Of a stretch of DNA of 64,000 nt, positions 43,258 through 53,303 are shown one piece after another. The stretch is from Robbsia betulipollinis (GTDB lineage: Bacteria > Pseudomonadota > Gammaproteobacteria > Burkholderiales > Burkholderiaceae): assembly GCF_026624755.1 (NCBI RefSeq), contig NZ_JAPMXC010000003.1:145285-209284 (forward strand). The letters run 5' to 3'. How positions within the stretch are numbered: the first letter of the stretch is position 1; each line of letters starts with the position of its first letter. The notes under the pieces were generated by a model. It ran no database searches and was not told the DNA's origin. It saw only the letters and a list, made by a program, of their open reading frames with translations. Made by a program: the position numbers and the translations under genes.

Positions 43258-44754
43258 ATGTCGAAGAAGGAAGCCGCGACGGCGGTAGCGCCGGAATCAG
43301 CCGTCGAAACGCAGGAATCGAGCCTGTTGGACCGGATCGTGCACGAGGGCAACATGGCGGTGGAGCCTTCGCAGAGCGAATACGCGAAAAAGTTGATTGG
43401 ACAACTCGCCTCGCAGATTCTCGACGAAGGCATGCGGACCAGCCCCGACAAGGGGGTGGTGGCGATGATCAACGAGCGGGTCGCGGAAATCGATGGATTG
43501 TTGACCGACCAGTTGAACGCCATCATGCACGACCGTGCATTCCAGTCGCTGGAAGCTTCCTGGCGCGGCTTGTCGGACATGGTGCACGGGACGGAAACCA
43601 GTTCGCGCCTGGTTCTCAAACTGCTGAACGTGAGCAAGGCGGATCTTCTCAAGGACATCGAAAGCGCGGTCGACCACGACATGAGCGCCCTTTTCAAGAA
43701 ATTGTACGAGGAAGAGTACGGCACCTTCGGCGGTCATCCTTTCTCCCTGCTCATCGGCGACTACGCGTTCGGACGGCATCCGCAGGATATCGGCCTGCTC
43801 GAGGGCCTTTCGAAGGTGGCCGCTGCGGCGCATGCGCCCTTCATCAGCGCGGCGTCGCCGTCCTTGTTCGATATGAAGTCGTTCACGGATCTCAGCGTAC
43901 CGCGAGACCTCGCGAAGACGTTCGAAAGTGCCGAGCTGGCCGCCTGGCGCGCGTTTCGGGAATCGGAGGATTCGCGGTACGTATCGCTGGTCCTGCCGCG
44001 CTACGCGGCGCGCCTGCCGTACGGCGCGGCGACCAAGCCGACCGAAAGCTTCGCCTTCGAGGAGGATGTCGACGGCAACGATCATTCGAAATACCTGTGG
44101 GCGAACGCGGCCTACCAACTCGGGTTGCGCATCACCGATTCGTTCGCGAAGTACAGCTGGACGACGGCGATTCGCGGCGTCGAGGGCGGCGGCAAGGTTG
44201 ATGGCCTGGTCGCGCACACATTCAAGACCGCCGAGGGCGATGTCGCCCTCAAATGCCCCACCGAGGTGACGATCACCGACCGCCGCGAGAAGGAGCTGAA
44301 CGATCTCGGCTTCATCGCGATCGTGAGTTCGAAGGGTTCCAATTCGGCGACGTTTTTCGGCGGCCAGACCACCAATCGTCCCAAGACCTTCAGCAACGAC
44401 GCGGCGAATGCCAACGCCCTGTTGTCCGGGCGTTTGCCCTATGTGATGGCGGCATCCCGCTTCGCGCATTACATCAAGGTCATCATGCGCGACAAGATCG
44501 GCAGTTTCCAGACCCGGGAAGAAGTGGAAGGCTATCTGAACAACTGGATCGCCGACTACGTCCTGGTCAATGCCGCGGCACCGCAATCGTCGAAGGCGCG
44601 ATTCCCCCTGAGCGAGGCGCGGATCGATGTTACCGAGGTGCCCGGGCGCCCGGGTGCCTACCGTGCGACCTGCTTTCTCAAGCCCCACTTTCAGATGGAA
44701 GAACTCAGCGCATCGATCCGACTCGTCGCCGAACTGCCTGCTTCCGCTGCGTGA
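43258..44754 (+). CDS. tssC: T6SS contractile sheath large subunit TssC
   Basis: A 498-residue VipB/TssC protein. Motifs are LEASWRGLSDMV, LLIGDYAFGRHPQDI, APFISAASPSLF and FAHYIKVIMRDKIGSF, all typical. It forms the outer sheath with TssB and its contraction drives the needle. GGATGACGAC precedes the ATG. Confidence 0.97.
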   Translation: MSKKEAATAVAPESAVETQESSLLDRIVHEGNMAVEPSQSEYAKKLIGQLASQILDEGMRTSPDKGVVAMINERVAEIDGLLTDQLNAIMHDRAFQSLEASWRGLSDMVHGTETSSRLVLKLLNVSKADLLKDIESAVDHDMSALFKKLYEEEYGTFGGHPFSLLIGDYAFGRHPQDIGLLEGLSKVAAAAHAPFISAASPSLFDMKSFTDLSVPRDLAKTFESAELAAWRAFRESEDSRYVSLVLPRYAARLPYGAATKPTESFAFEEDVDGNDHSKYLWANAAYQLGLRITDSFAKYSWTTAIRGVEGGGKVDGLVAHTFKTAEGDVALKCPTEVTITDRREKELNDLGFIAIVSSKGSNSATFFGGQTTNRPKTFSNDAANANALLSGRLPYVMAASRFAHYIKVIMRDKIGSFQTREEVEGYLNNWIADYVLVNAAAPQSSKARFPLSEARIDVTEVPGRPGAYRATCFLKPHFQMEELSASIRLVAELPASAA

Positions 44755-44820
44755 TCCGGCGGGCGATCCTGACCGGGGTGGCTTGGCCCGTCGTGCGTTT
44801 CAATTGAAGAGGAGTGTGTC

Positions 44821-45300
44821 ATGGATACCATCGTTCTTTCGATCGACAGCATTTCCGGGAATTCGACGCTGAAGGAGTTCTCGGGAAAGATCATCATCGA
44901 TTCTTTTTCCCACGGCGTGGCCCTGCCGATGAACATGGACGTGGGAAACACCGAGCGGACCATGGGGCGGCCGGTATTCGGCGAAATGTCGCTGTCGAAG
45001 ATGACGGACGTCTCGACCCCGGCGCTCTATACCGCATGCGCCGCCGGCACGAAGCTGGGCGACGCGACGCTGAGCATCGGCCGTAACGAGGGCGGAAAAT
45101 TCATGCTGCTGGTGAAGTACGTCCTGGGTAACGCAATGATCTCGAACATCAGCACATCGGGCGGTGGCGGCGGAGCGATGGACAGCCTTTCGATCAATTT
45201 CACGAAAATCACCAGCGAGTACTCGCAGCAGAATCCGGATGCGTCCAAGAAGGGTTCGTCCACTTTCGGTTGGGACATGACGACCAATACCGCAAGCTGA
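44821..45300 (+). CDS. hcp: T6SS tube protein Hcp (TssD)
   Basis: A 159-residue Hcp-fold protein: LSIDSISGNSTLKEFSGKI, IDSFSHGVALPMNM, and KYVLGNAMISNISTSGGGG. Hexamers stack to make the secreted inner tube, and small effectors may bind in the lumen. The ribosome site GAGGAG is strong, in keeping with high production. It lies 66 bases after tssC. Confidence 0.93.
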   Translation: MDTIVLSIDSISGNSTLKEFSGKIIIDSFSHGVALPMNMDVGNTERTMGRPVFGEMSLSKMTDVSTPALYTACAAGTKLGDATLSIGRNEGGKFMLLVKYVLGNAMISNISTSGGGGGAMDSLSINFTKITSEYSQQNPDASKKGSSTFGWDMTTNTAS

Positions 45301-45337
45301 CGGCTCGCGACCCACCGACACCTGATCCGCCACCGCC

Positions 45338-45805
45338 ATGTCCGAAGCCGTGCGAGGTTCCGCCGCGCCATTGTTCGACCGGCTCGCCCCGCAGGCAGGG
45401 GCGACGAACGGTCCGCTTATCGTGGGGATCGGTCAATTGCGCCGCTCGATCGGCGTCGAACTGTCGCGCCTGCTGGGCACGCGCTCGGGACTGACTTTCG
45501 AGCAGTTCGTCGCGTCGGACGGCGGGGTGATCGGCTATGGCATCCCGGATGCGAGCGCGCTGTCGATGCGGTCGATTGAAGATCGGGCGACGTTGCGGGC
45601 CGCCATCGCGCATGGCATCGCCCTGTACTGTCCGCGGCTGTCGAACGTCGCGATCGAAATCGACGAAGGCGCGGTATGCGGTGCCGACGCGCGCGTGCGC
45701 ATCGGCGGGACCATGCGACTGGGCGCGCTCACGGAGCGGGCAACGTTCGCGATGCGTTCGGGCGTTGAAATCCCTCGGGTTGCCGCTGGAGAAAACGGTG
45801 AGTGA
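45338..45805 (+). CDS. tssE: T6SS baseplate protein TssE
   Basis: A 155-residue gp25-like protein. LFDRLAPQ at the start and the conserved YGIPDASAL plus ALYCPRLSNVAIEI blocks mark TssE. It is part of the baseplate that starts sheath assembly. The end overlaps the tssF GTG start by 8 bases. Confidence 0.92.
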   Translation: MSEAVRGSAAPLFDRLAPQAGATNGPLIVGIGQLRRSIGVELSRLLGTRSGLTFEQFVASDGGVIGYGIPDASALSMRSIEDRATLRAAIAHGIALYCPRLSNVAIEIDEGAVCGADARVRIGGTMRLGALTERATFAMRSGVEIPRVAAGENGE

Positions 45806-47573
45806 CGCAGCGGCCGACGACATCCTGCAGTACTACAAGCGGGAACTCGCGTATCTGCGCAAGCAGGGTGCGGATTTCGCGCAACGGTATCCGAAAGTGG
45901 CGGCGGGCCTTGCACTGCATGGCAATGAGTCGCTGGATCCGCACACCGAGCGCCTGATCGAATCGGTGGCCTTCCTGGCGGCGCGGGTGCACCGCGACCT
46001 CGATCAGTCCTTTCCGCAAATCGCATCGGCGCTTCTCGATCATGTCTGCCCCTCGATCGTGCAGCCGGTTCCGTCGATGTCCGTGGTGCAGCTCGATCTC
46101 GATGCGCGCCAGGGAAAGGTGACGTCGGGCTACCGCGTACCTCGCCATACAGGCGTGCATGCGCAGACGCACGACGGCGAGACGTGCCGGTTTCGCACCG
46201 CCTGGGATGCAACGCTGTGGCCGATTCGCGTTGCGGCGACGACGCTGCTGGACGAGGGCACGCTGTGCCTGACGGTCGAGACGGTCGGCGACGCGGATCT
46301 GTCCGAACTCGACATCGACCGCCTGCGGCTGCATCTGCAGGGCGACTGGATGGAAACGATGCCCGTCTATGAATTGCTGGTGGGCGGCATTCGCGACATT
46401 CACGTGCGCAGACGGGATGGAACCACGCTTGCGGTCGCCTGCGACGCGTGGCGGGAAGTGGGATACGGAGCGGACGACATGGTTTTGTCGCCGCCCAATC
46501 ACGCCTACGTGCCTTACGTTCTGTTGCAGGAATATTTCGCCTTTCCGCAAAAATTTCTCTTTTTCGATCTGACCCTGCCTCCGGGCGCGCTGGGCACGGG
46601 CCGCACCGCGGACATCACGCTGCGTTTCGGCCGCAGCACGCGGCACGTCAAGACGTTGGCGAAGACGCTCTTCCAGCTCGGTTGCGTGCCGATCGTCAAT
46701 CTTTTCAAGCGCAGCAGCGAACCGATCGTCTTCGATCGTCGCCATTACGAGTATCCGTTGGTCGCGGACCTGAAACGCGACGCTACCACCGAGATCTACG
46801 CGATCGAGTCGGTCGTCGCCATCGATCCGATGTCGGATCGTGCCGTGCCGATCGAAAGCTTCACCACGAGCGAGGATCGGGCGCGCCGCATCGCATCGCC
46901 GCTGGGTACGGTGTTCTGGTCCGCGCGCCGCGAGCACAGCGTACGTCAGCACGTTTCCGGAACGGAGTTGTTCATCAGCTTCGTGGATGTCCGGAACATG
47001 CCGCGCTGCCCGTCCGAACCGGTGGTGTACGTCGATCTTCTGTGTACCAACCGGCGCCTGGCCGAGCAGGTGCCGAAGGGTGCGCTGATGCGCGTTGAAT
47101 CGGGTTCGCGCAACGTCCATGTGAATGGCCTGTACGAACCCACCGCGCCGCACGATCCGCCGTTGGGCAGCGCGTCCCTCTGGCGTCTCGTGTCCCTGTT
47201 GACCCTGAATTACCGGTCCCTGACGGACGAAAGCGACGGCGTCGGCAAGTTGCGCGACATGCTCGCCTTGTTCGCGACGGATTCCCACCGCAATCACGAA
47301 CAGATCCATGGAATCAGCGCGATGACGACCCGGGCCGCGACCGCGCGCGTAGGCGAAGAGGGGTGGCGAGGATTTTGCCGCGGCACCGAAATCGTCCTGG
47401 AATTCGAGGAGGGCGCCTTCGTGGGCGGGTCCCCGCTGCTGCTCGCCGCGATACTCGCGCGATTCTTCGCGATGTACACATCGGTCAATTCTTTCGTGCG
47501 GTTGACCGCGCGCAGGGGAGATGAAACGTGGAATCATTGGGACGCGATGAGCGGACGCCAGCGTCTGCTGTGA
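45798..47573 (+). CDS. tssF: T6SS baseplate protein TssF
   Basis: A 591-residue VasA/TssF protein. A GTG start is chosen because the next residues, DILQYYKRELAYLRKQGADFA, are the conserved TssF N-terminus; the frame is open further upstream inside tssE. Later motifs include VAFLAARVHRDLDQSFPQIASALL and the FPQKFLFFDLT block. Builds the baseplate wedge with TssE, G and K. It shares 46 bases with tssG. Confidence 0.95.
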   Translation: MSDAAADDILQYYKRELAYLRKQGADFAQRYPKVAAGLALHGNESLDPHTERLIESVAFLAARVHRDLDQSFPQIASALLDHVCPSIVQPVPSMSVVQLDLDARQGKVTSGYRVPRHTGVHAQTHDGETCRFRTAWDATLWPIRVAATTLLDEGTLCLTVETVGDADLSELDIDRLRLHLQGDWMETMPVYELLVGGIRDIHVRRRDGTTLAVACDAWREVGYGADDMVLSPPNHAYVPYVLLQEYFAFPQKFLFFDLTLPPGALGTGRTADITLRFGRSTRHVKTLAKTLFQLGCVPIVNLFKRSSEPIVFDRRHYEYPLVADLKRDATTEIYAIESVVAIDPMSDRAVPIESFTTSEDRARRIASPLGTVFWSARREHSVRQHVSGTELFISFVDVRNMPRCPSEPVVYVDLLCTNRRLAEQVPKGALMRVESGSRNVHVNGLYEPTAPHDPPLGSASLWRLVSLLTLNYRSLTDESDGVGKLRDMLALFATDSHRNHEQIHGISAMTTRAATARVGEEGWRGFCRGTEIVLEFEEGAFVGGSPLLLAAILARFFAMYTSVNSFVRLTARRGDETWNHWDAMSGRQRLL

Positions 47574-48613
47574 TCGCGAAGCTGCTGGAGGCGCCGCACC
47601 GCTTCGATCTTTTCCAGGCAATCAGCCTGTTGGAGCGACAGACAGCGCCGCGAGCGAGAGATGGCGAAGGTCTGGCAGCTGGCGATGGCGAGGACGAGTC
47701 GGTCCGGCTGACGGGACACGCCGCGCTGGGCTTTCAGTCGAGCGATATCCACCGCGTCGAGGCGTGCGAACCGGCCGAGCATGCCCCTGCCGGGCATCGC
47801 CCGAACCCGGCATACGTCCTGTCCACACAGGCGATGACGCTGGCCGGCGGGCAGGGCCCCTTGCCGCAACCGTACACCGAGTTGCTGCTCGAACGGTTGG
47901 CGAAGCGCGACCACGCGATGCGCGATTTCCTGGATATCTTCAACCACCGCTTCATCGGCTTCCTGTTTCGCGGCAAAAAGAAACATGCGCCGGCACTCAA
48001 TTGGGTATCTCTGAATGCATCGCCGCTTGCGTCCTGCGTTCGGGCGATCGCCCATTTCGACCTTGCCGGCGAAGAGGGCGGTGACGTACCCTGGTTGCGG
48101 CACGCCGGATTGATGACCTCCGCGCCCAGATCGATGACCGGTCTGCTGCGCCTGCTCGCGGATCGCTTCGGCCTCGCCGTGCGCGGCAGGCAGTTCATCG
48201 GCGGTTGGCTCCCTCTCGAGCCCTGCGCGCAGATACGACTCGGCCGGGACGCCACGCTGAATGCGCGGCAGGCGCTGGGCCAGCGGGCGTGGGATCAGGC
48301 GGCCGCGATCGATATCGCATTTCAGGACGTCGACATGGCACGGCTCGACGCGCTTTTACCGACAGGCCGTTCCCATGGTTCGTTGTCCTATTGTATAAAG
48401 CGGTACCTGCCATGTTCGATCGATGTCCATCTGGTGTTCGCGCCGGCGCGGGGAGCGCGTGTCGCGGCTCGCGTGGGCGGCAGCGGCGCGGCGCAACTGG
48501 GATGGACCTCGTGGTTGCAGGAAGCCCGGGACGATGGGGACGCCGCGCACGAGACGGACGGGCGCGCGCCGCGGGCATCGCGAAATTGTCCACCGGCGAG
48601 GCTGCGGCTCTAG
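47528..48613 (+). CDS. tssG: T6SS baseplate protein TssG
   Basis: A 361-residue TssG/VasB protein. HRFDLFQAISLLER near the start, DFLDIFNHRFIGFLFR and LLRLLADRFGL are family motifs. The GTG start at 47528 overlaps tssF. Forms the baseplate wedge with TssF. The last 45 residues are Ala/Arg-rich and unlike the family. Confidence 0.92.
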   Translation: MESLGRDERTPASAVIAKLLEAPHRFDLFQAISLLERQTAPRARDGEGLAAGDGEDESVRLTGHAALGFQSSDIHRVEACEPAEHAPAGHRPNPAYVLSTQAMTLAGGQGPLPQPYTELLLERLAKRDHAMRDFLDIFNHRFIGFLFRGKKKHAPALNWVSLNASPLASCVRAIAHFDLAGEEGGDVPWLRHAGLMTSAPRSMTGLLRLLADRFGLAVRGRQFIGGWLPLEPCAQIRLGRDATLNARQALGQRAWDQAAAIDIAFQDVDMARLDALLPTGRSHGSLSYCIKRYLPCSIDVHLVFAPARGARVAARVGGSGAAQLGWTSWLQEARDDGDAAHETDGRAPRASRNCPPARLRL

Positions 48614-48670
48614 TGCTTCTTGATCCGTGCGTGCGCGACGTCGCGCGAAAACAGCGAACTGACCTACACC

Positions 48671-51358
48671 ATGCAAATCGATATTCGGACACTTCTGTCG
48701 CGGCTGGACCCTGTCTGCAAGACGGGAATGGAGCAGGCCGCCGAGCTGTGCGTCAGACAGACGCACTACAACGTCGAGATCGAGCATCTGCTGCTGCAAT
48801 TGCTGCGCGGGGGGACCCCCGAACTGGGCGCGATCCTGGCCGCGTTCGACGTCAAGGCCGCGGCGGTGGAAACGCAATTGCAGCAGGCCGTCGACGGTTT
48901 CAAGCGCGGCAACGGCCGTACGCCGGCGCTGGCGCCCGGTTTCGTGCCGCTGTTTCAGGAGGCCTGGCTGCTGGGGTCGATGCTGTTGGGCGAACAGCAA
49001 ATCCGGGCGGGGACGCTGCTGCTGGCGCTGTTGGAAGTGGATGCGCTGCGCGGCTCGCTGTTGGAGTCGGCGCCGTCCCTGCTGACGATTTCGCGGGAAA
49101 AGCTGCGCGACCGGCTGGGCGCGCTGATCGGCGCGCACCGGCAAGTGGGCGTGCCGGCGGGCAGTCTCGCGAGCGGCCCCGGCGCCGGGAGTGCGCCGGG
49201 CGCGATGCCCTCGGCGGGGGACGTACCCGGTGCGACGCGGGCCCTCGATCAATTCACCGTGGACCTGACGCGGCTCGCCGCCGACGGCCTGATCGACCCC
49301 ATTCGCGGGCGCGACGCGGAGATCCGGCAACTGGTCGATGTCTTGCTGCGACGCCGTCAGAACAATCCCATTCTCACCGGCGAGGCTGGCGTCGGCAAGA
49401 CCGCCGTCGTCGAGGGCTTCGCCCAGCGGATCGCCGACGGCGACGTGCCGCCGGCGTTGCGGGGCGTCTGCGTGCGCTCGCTCGACCTGGCGCTGCTGCA
49501 GGCCGGCGCGGGAGTGAAGGGGGAGTTCGAGAGCCGCCTCAAGGGCGTGATCGCCGAGGTCAAGGCCTCTCCCGTACCCATCATCCTGTTCATCGACGAG
49601 GCGCATCAGCTCATCGGCGCCGGCGGCGCGGAGGGCCAGGGCGATGCCGCCAACCTGCTCAAGCCGGCGCTCGCGCGCGGGGAGTTGCGCACCATCGCCG
49701 CGACGACATGGGCGGAGTACAAGAAATACGTGGAGCGCGACCCCGCGCTGGCCCGACGGTTCCAGGTCGTCAAAGTGGACGAGCCGCAGGAGGACGCGGC
49801 GGTGGACATGCTGCGTGGCATCGTCGAGAAGCTGGCGCGGCACCATGGCGTCGAGGTGCTCGACGACGCCGTGCGCGATGCGGTGCGGCTGTCGCAGCGT
49901 TACATTTCCGGCCGGCAGTTGCCGGACAAGGCCGTCAGCGTGCTCGACACCGCCTGCGCGCGGGTCGCGATCGGTCAGACGGGCGTGCCGGAACGGCTGG
50001 AAGCGGTCGCGCGCGACATGGCCGCGGCGGAGAGCCAGCTACGGATCTGGCGCCACGAAGCCGCGACCGGGCGGGACCGCGCCCTGGAGATGCGGGATAT
50101 GGCGGCGCGGCTGGCCGAGTCGCGCGCGCAGCACGGGAAGCTGACCGACAAGCTCGCCGCGGAACGGCAGGTTGTCGGCGAGATCACCGCGCTGCGGCGA
50201 CGCATCGCGCGGAAGGTCGATACGCTGCCGGATGGCGATGGTCAGGATGACGCCGCCGCCGGGCTTGCCACGCAACTGAACCGCCTGGAAAAAGGTCTGG
50301 AAGCCGTTCAGAACGACGATGCGATGGTGCCGGCGTATGTCGATTCCTCGACCGTGGCCTCGGTGATTTCGGGATGGACCGGGATTCCGGTGGGAAAGAT
50401 GCTGGCCGACGAACTGCACGCCGTGCTGCATCTGAAGGAGCGGCTGGCCGAGCGCGTGGTCGGTCAGGACGCGGCGCTGGATGCCATCGCGCGGCGCGTG
50501 CGCACGTCCCGCGCGGACCTCGACGACCCCGGCAAGCCAGTGGGGGTGTTCCTGCTGGTCGGTCCGAGCGGTGTCGGCAAGACGGAAACCGGCGTGGCGC
50601 TGGCCGACGCGCTGTACGGCGGCGAGCGCAATCTCATCACGGTGAATCTCTCCGAATTCCAGGAAGCGCACAGCGTGTCGGGCCTGAAGGGCGCGCCGCC
50701 GGGCTACGTCGGCTACGGCCGGGGCGGCGTGCTGACCGAGGCCGTGCGCCGTCGCCCCTATAGCGTGATCCTGCTCGACGAAATGGAGAAGGCGCACCCC
50801 GACGTGCTGGAGTTGTTCTTCCAGGCCTTCGACAAGGGCACGATGGAAGACGGGGAAGGCGTCACGATCAATTTTCGCAATACGTTGATCCTGATGACGT
50901 CGAATGCCGCGCAGGAAGTCATCACCCATGCCTGTCGCGACGGCCAGCGGATCGCGCCCGATGCACTGAACGCCCTGTTGCGGCCGGCCCTGACGGAGCG
51001 ATTCAGCCCGGCCTTCCTGGGTCGGCTCGTGCTGGTGCCGTACTACCCGCTGGGCGACGGGCAGATCCAGGCGATCGTCGCGCTGAAACTGCGCAAACTC
51101 GCCGCGCGTTTCATGCGCAATCATCGCGCGCGCTTTACGTGGACGGACGCCGTCGCGCGGACCATCGCCGCGCGGTGCACGGAGGTCGACAGCGGGGCGC
51201 GCAATATCGACCACATCCTGACGCATGCGATCCTGCCGGCGCTGTCGCAGCAGGTGCTCGAGCGCATCGCGATGGCGGACCCGTTCGACGCGGTGGCCAT
51301 GACGCTGGATGCCGACGGCGCCTTCGCTTTTGCATTCGACGTCGATGCGGGAGCGTGA
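48671..51358 (+). CDS. tssH: T6SS sheath-recycling AAA+ ATPase ClpV (TssH)
   Basis: An 895-residue Hsp100 protein. An N-terminal Clp_N domain (QTHYNVEIEHLLLQLL) is followed by AAA1 with Walker A GEAGVGKT and Walker B ILFIDEAHQL, a coiled-coil middle region, and AAA2 with Walker A GPSGVGKT and Walker B VILLDEMEKAHP. It disassembles contracted TssBC sheaths. The upstream frame to 48620 is not conserved; ATG 48671 (MQIDIRTLLSRLDP) fits. Confidence 0.96.
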   Translation: MQIDIRTLLSRLDPVCKTGMEQAAELCVRQTHYNVEIEHLLLQLLRGGTPELGAILAAFDVKAAAVETQLQQAVDGFKRGNGRTPALAPGFVPLFQEAWLLGSMLLGEQQIRAGTLLLALLEVDALRGSLLESAPSLLTISREKLRDRLGALIGAHRQVGVPAGSLASGPGAGSAPGAMPSAGDVPGATRALDQFTVDLTRLAADGLIDPIRGRDAEIRQLVDVLLRRRQNNPILTGEAGVGKTAVVEGFAQRIADGDVPPALRGVCVRSLDLALLQAGAGVKGEFESRLKGVIAEVKASPVPIILFIDEAHQLIGAGGAEGQGDAANLLKPALARGELRTIAATTWAEYKKYVERDPALARRFQVVKVDEPQEDAAVDMLRGIVEKLARHHGVEVLDDAVRDAVRLSQRYISGRQLPDKAVSVLDTACARVAIGQTGVPERLEAVARDMAAAESQLRIWRHEAATGRDRALEMRDMAARLAESRAQHGKLTDKLAAERQVVGEITALRRRIARKVDTLPDGDGQDDAAAGLATQLNRLEKGLEAVQNDDAMVPAYVDSSTVASVISGWTGIPVGKMLADELHAVLHLKERLAERVVGQDAALDAIARRVRTSRADLDDPGKPVGVFLLVGPSGVGKTETGVALADALYGGERNLITVNLSEFQEAHSVSGLKGAPPGYVGYGRGGVLTEAVRRRPYSVILLDEMEKAHPDVLELFFQAFDKGTMEDGEGVTINFRNTLILMTSNAAQEVITHACRDGQRIAPDALNALLRPALTERFSPAFLGRLVLVPYYPLGDGQIQAIVALKLRKLAARFMRNHRARFTWTDAVARTIAARCTEVDSGARNIDHILTHAILPALSQQVLERIAMADPFDAVAMTLDADGAFAFAFDVDAGA

Positions 51359-51359
51359 C

Positions 51360-53303
51360 ATGGCGAACGGAGTCACGCAGGCGCGGTCGTTTCTGTCCGT
51401 CAGCACGCCGTTCGGCGCGGACGTGCTGTCTCTGGAACGGTTCACGGGCCGGGAAGCGATCTCCGCGCCTTTCAGCTTTCGCCTGGAAATGCGTTCGTCG
51501 AACGGCGATCTCGACCCCTCGGGAATTATCGGACAACCGCTGGGGGTGCGTCTCGCGCGTGCGGGCCAGACGCAACGTCATTTCCACGGCATCGTGGCGC
51601 GATTCGTCCATGAAAGCGGGCGCGCCGAGGCATCCCGCTACGCCGCCGTCGTGGTGCCCAGATTGTGGCTGTTGACCCTGGGCTCGGATCGGGCGATCCA
51701 TCAGAACAAGAGCGCGGCCGATATCGTGAGAGCCGTGCTGCACGAGCACAATATCCTTGTCGAGGACCGGCTGTCGGGAACCTATCCGGTCCGGGAATAC
51801 TGCGTCTGCTACGACGAAAGTCCGTTCTCCTTCATCTCGCGACTGATGGAGGAAGAGGGCATCTTCTATTTCTTCACCTTCGCCGAGGGGCGGCACACGC
51901 TGGTGCTGGCCGACAATGCCGCGGCGCATGCGACGAGCGACAGCGCGCCGGTCATGCGCTACGCACCCGAATCCCCGGACTCGCGAACGCTGGAAGCGGT
52001 CACGCAATTCGAACTGGAGCACCGGGTCGTCGCGCAGGACGTGACGCTGAACGATTACGATTGCGGGCAGTCCACGGCGCCGTTGCTCGTCACGGTGCCC
52101 GAGTCGGGGGGGCGGGGCGCGCGTTATCTCTATCCAGGCAAGTACGCGACATTGCCCGAGGGCGAGCGGCTCGCCAGTCTGCGTCTTGACGCGCAGCAGA
52201 TGGCAGGCGTCGCCGGACGCGGCGCGAGCCAGTGCTACACCCTTCGCGCGGGGGCCAAGTTCACGCTCGTCGGACACCACCGCGACGCGCTCAATGGCGT
52301 TCAGGTGGTCCGGTCGGTGGAGCATGCCGCCACCGAAAGCGCCTACGAAAATCGCTTCGAAACCTTTGCCGAAAACAGGCGTTTTCGCCCGCCGTCCGCT
52401 GCGCCGCGACCCGCGGTGCAGGGCATGCATACCGCCGTCGTCGTGGGGCCCGCCGGCGAGGAGATCTGGACCGACGATCTCGGGCGCGTCAAGGTGCGGT
52501 TTCACTGGGACCGGCACGCGGCGCGCGACGAAAACAGTTCCTGCTGGGTCCGCGTCGCCCAGGCCGTCGCGGGCCAGGGATGGGGGCAGCTGTTCCTGCC
52601 GCGCGTGGGCCACGAAGTGCTCGTCAGCTACATCGACGGCGATCCCGATCGGCCGCTCGTCACCGGCAGCGTCTACAACGACACGCATACGCCGCCCGTT
52701 TCCCTGCCCGCAGCGCAAACGCAAAGCGTGATCCGGTCGCGTTCCTCGAAGGCGGGTCGCGCCGGCAACGAGATCCGCATGGAGGACCGGCTGGATCACG
52801 AGGAGCTGTTCCTGCATGCGCAGAAGGACATGAAGATCGATGTCGAGAACGATCTGCACACGACGCTCCTGGCCGGTTCGCACAGGCTCAAGGTGGAGCG
52901 GGGCGACCGGACGATCGACGTGCGCGAAGGGCAGGAGACGCACATGGTGCACGGCGACCGCAGCGTGACCGTGGGCGGCACGCAGGTGCACCACACCGAG
53001 GGGGATCACCGGCACACCGTGGCGGGGAACTATACGTTGTGCGTGGCGGGCGATCTGCTGATCGATGTGACCGGTTCGGTCGCGATCAAGGCCGGAAACG
53101 CGCTCACGTCGCAGGCAGGCACGTCGCTGAGCAATCAGGCCGGACTGGACCTGACGAACAAGGGTGGCACGACGCTGGAGAACAGCGCGGGCACGACCCT
53201 GACCAACCGGGGGCTGGTGGTGGAGAGCAAGGCGTCCGCGACGCAAACGGTGGACGGGGGCGGCATGCTGACCTTGAAGGGCGGCATGGTCGCGATCAAT
53301 TGA
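51360..53303 (+). CDS. vgrG: T6SS spike protein VgrG (TssI)
   Basis: A 647-residue VgrG with the gp27-like head (FSFRLEM, then YDESPFSFISRLMEEEGIFYFF), the gp5 OB-fold (LGRVKVRFHWDR, VRVAQAVAGQGWG) and the beta-helix needle ending in LTLKGGMVAIN. There is no C-terminal effector domain, so cargo must bind separately or ride on the PAAR-like tip. It starts 1 base after the tssH stop; its own stop overlaps the next start (TGATG). Confidence 0.96.
   Translation: MANGVTQARSFLSVSTPFGADVLSLERFTGREAISAPFSFRLEMRSSNGDLDPSGIIGQPLGVRLARAGQTQRHFHGIVARFVHESGRAEASRYAAVVVPRLWLLTLGSDRAIHQNKSAADIVRAVLHEHNILVEDRLSGTYPVREYCVCYDESPFSFISRLMEEEGIFYFFTFAEGRHTLVLADNAAAHATSDSAPVMRYAPESPDSRTLEAVTQFELEHRVVAQDVTLNDYDCGQSTAPLLVTVPESGGRGARYLYPGKYATLPEGERLASLRLDAQQMAGVAGRGASQCYTLRAGAKFTLVGHHRDALNGVQVVRSVEHAATESAYENRFETFAENRRFRPPSAAPRPAVQGMHTAVVVGPAGEEIWTDDLGRVKVRFHWDRHAARDENSSCWVRVAQAVAGQGWGQLFLPRVGHEVLVSYIDGDPDRPLVTGSVYNDTHTPPVSLPAAQTQSVIRSRSSKAGRAGNEIRMEDRLDHEELFLHAQKDMKIDVENDLHTTLLAGSHRLKVERGDRTIDVREGQETHMVHGDRSVTVGGTQVHHTEGDHRHTVAGNYTLCVAGDLLIDVTGSVAIKAGNALTSQAGTSLSNQAGLDLTNKGGTTLENSAGTTLTNRGLVVESKASATQTVDGGGMLTLKGGMVAIN

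Noticed and set aside
48620..48670. Upstream start for tssH
   Set aside because: The extra 17 residues match nothing; the ATG at 48671 begins the conserved MQIDIRTLLSRLDP.
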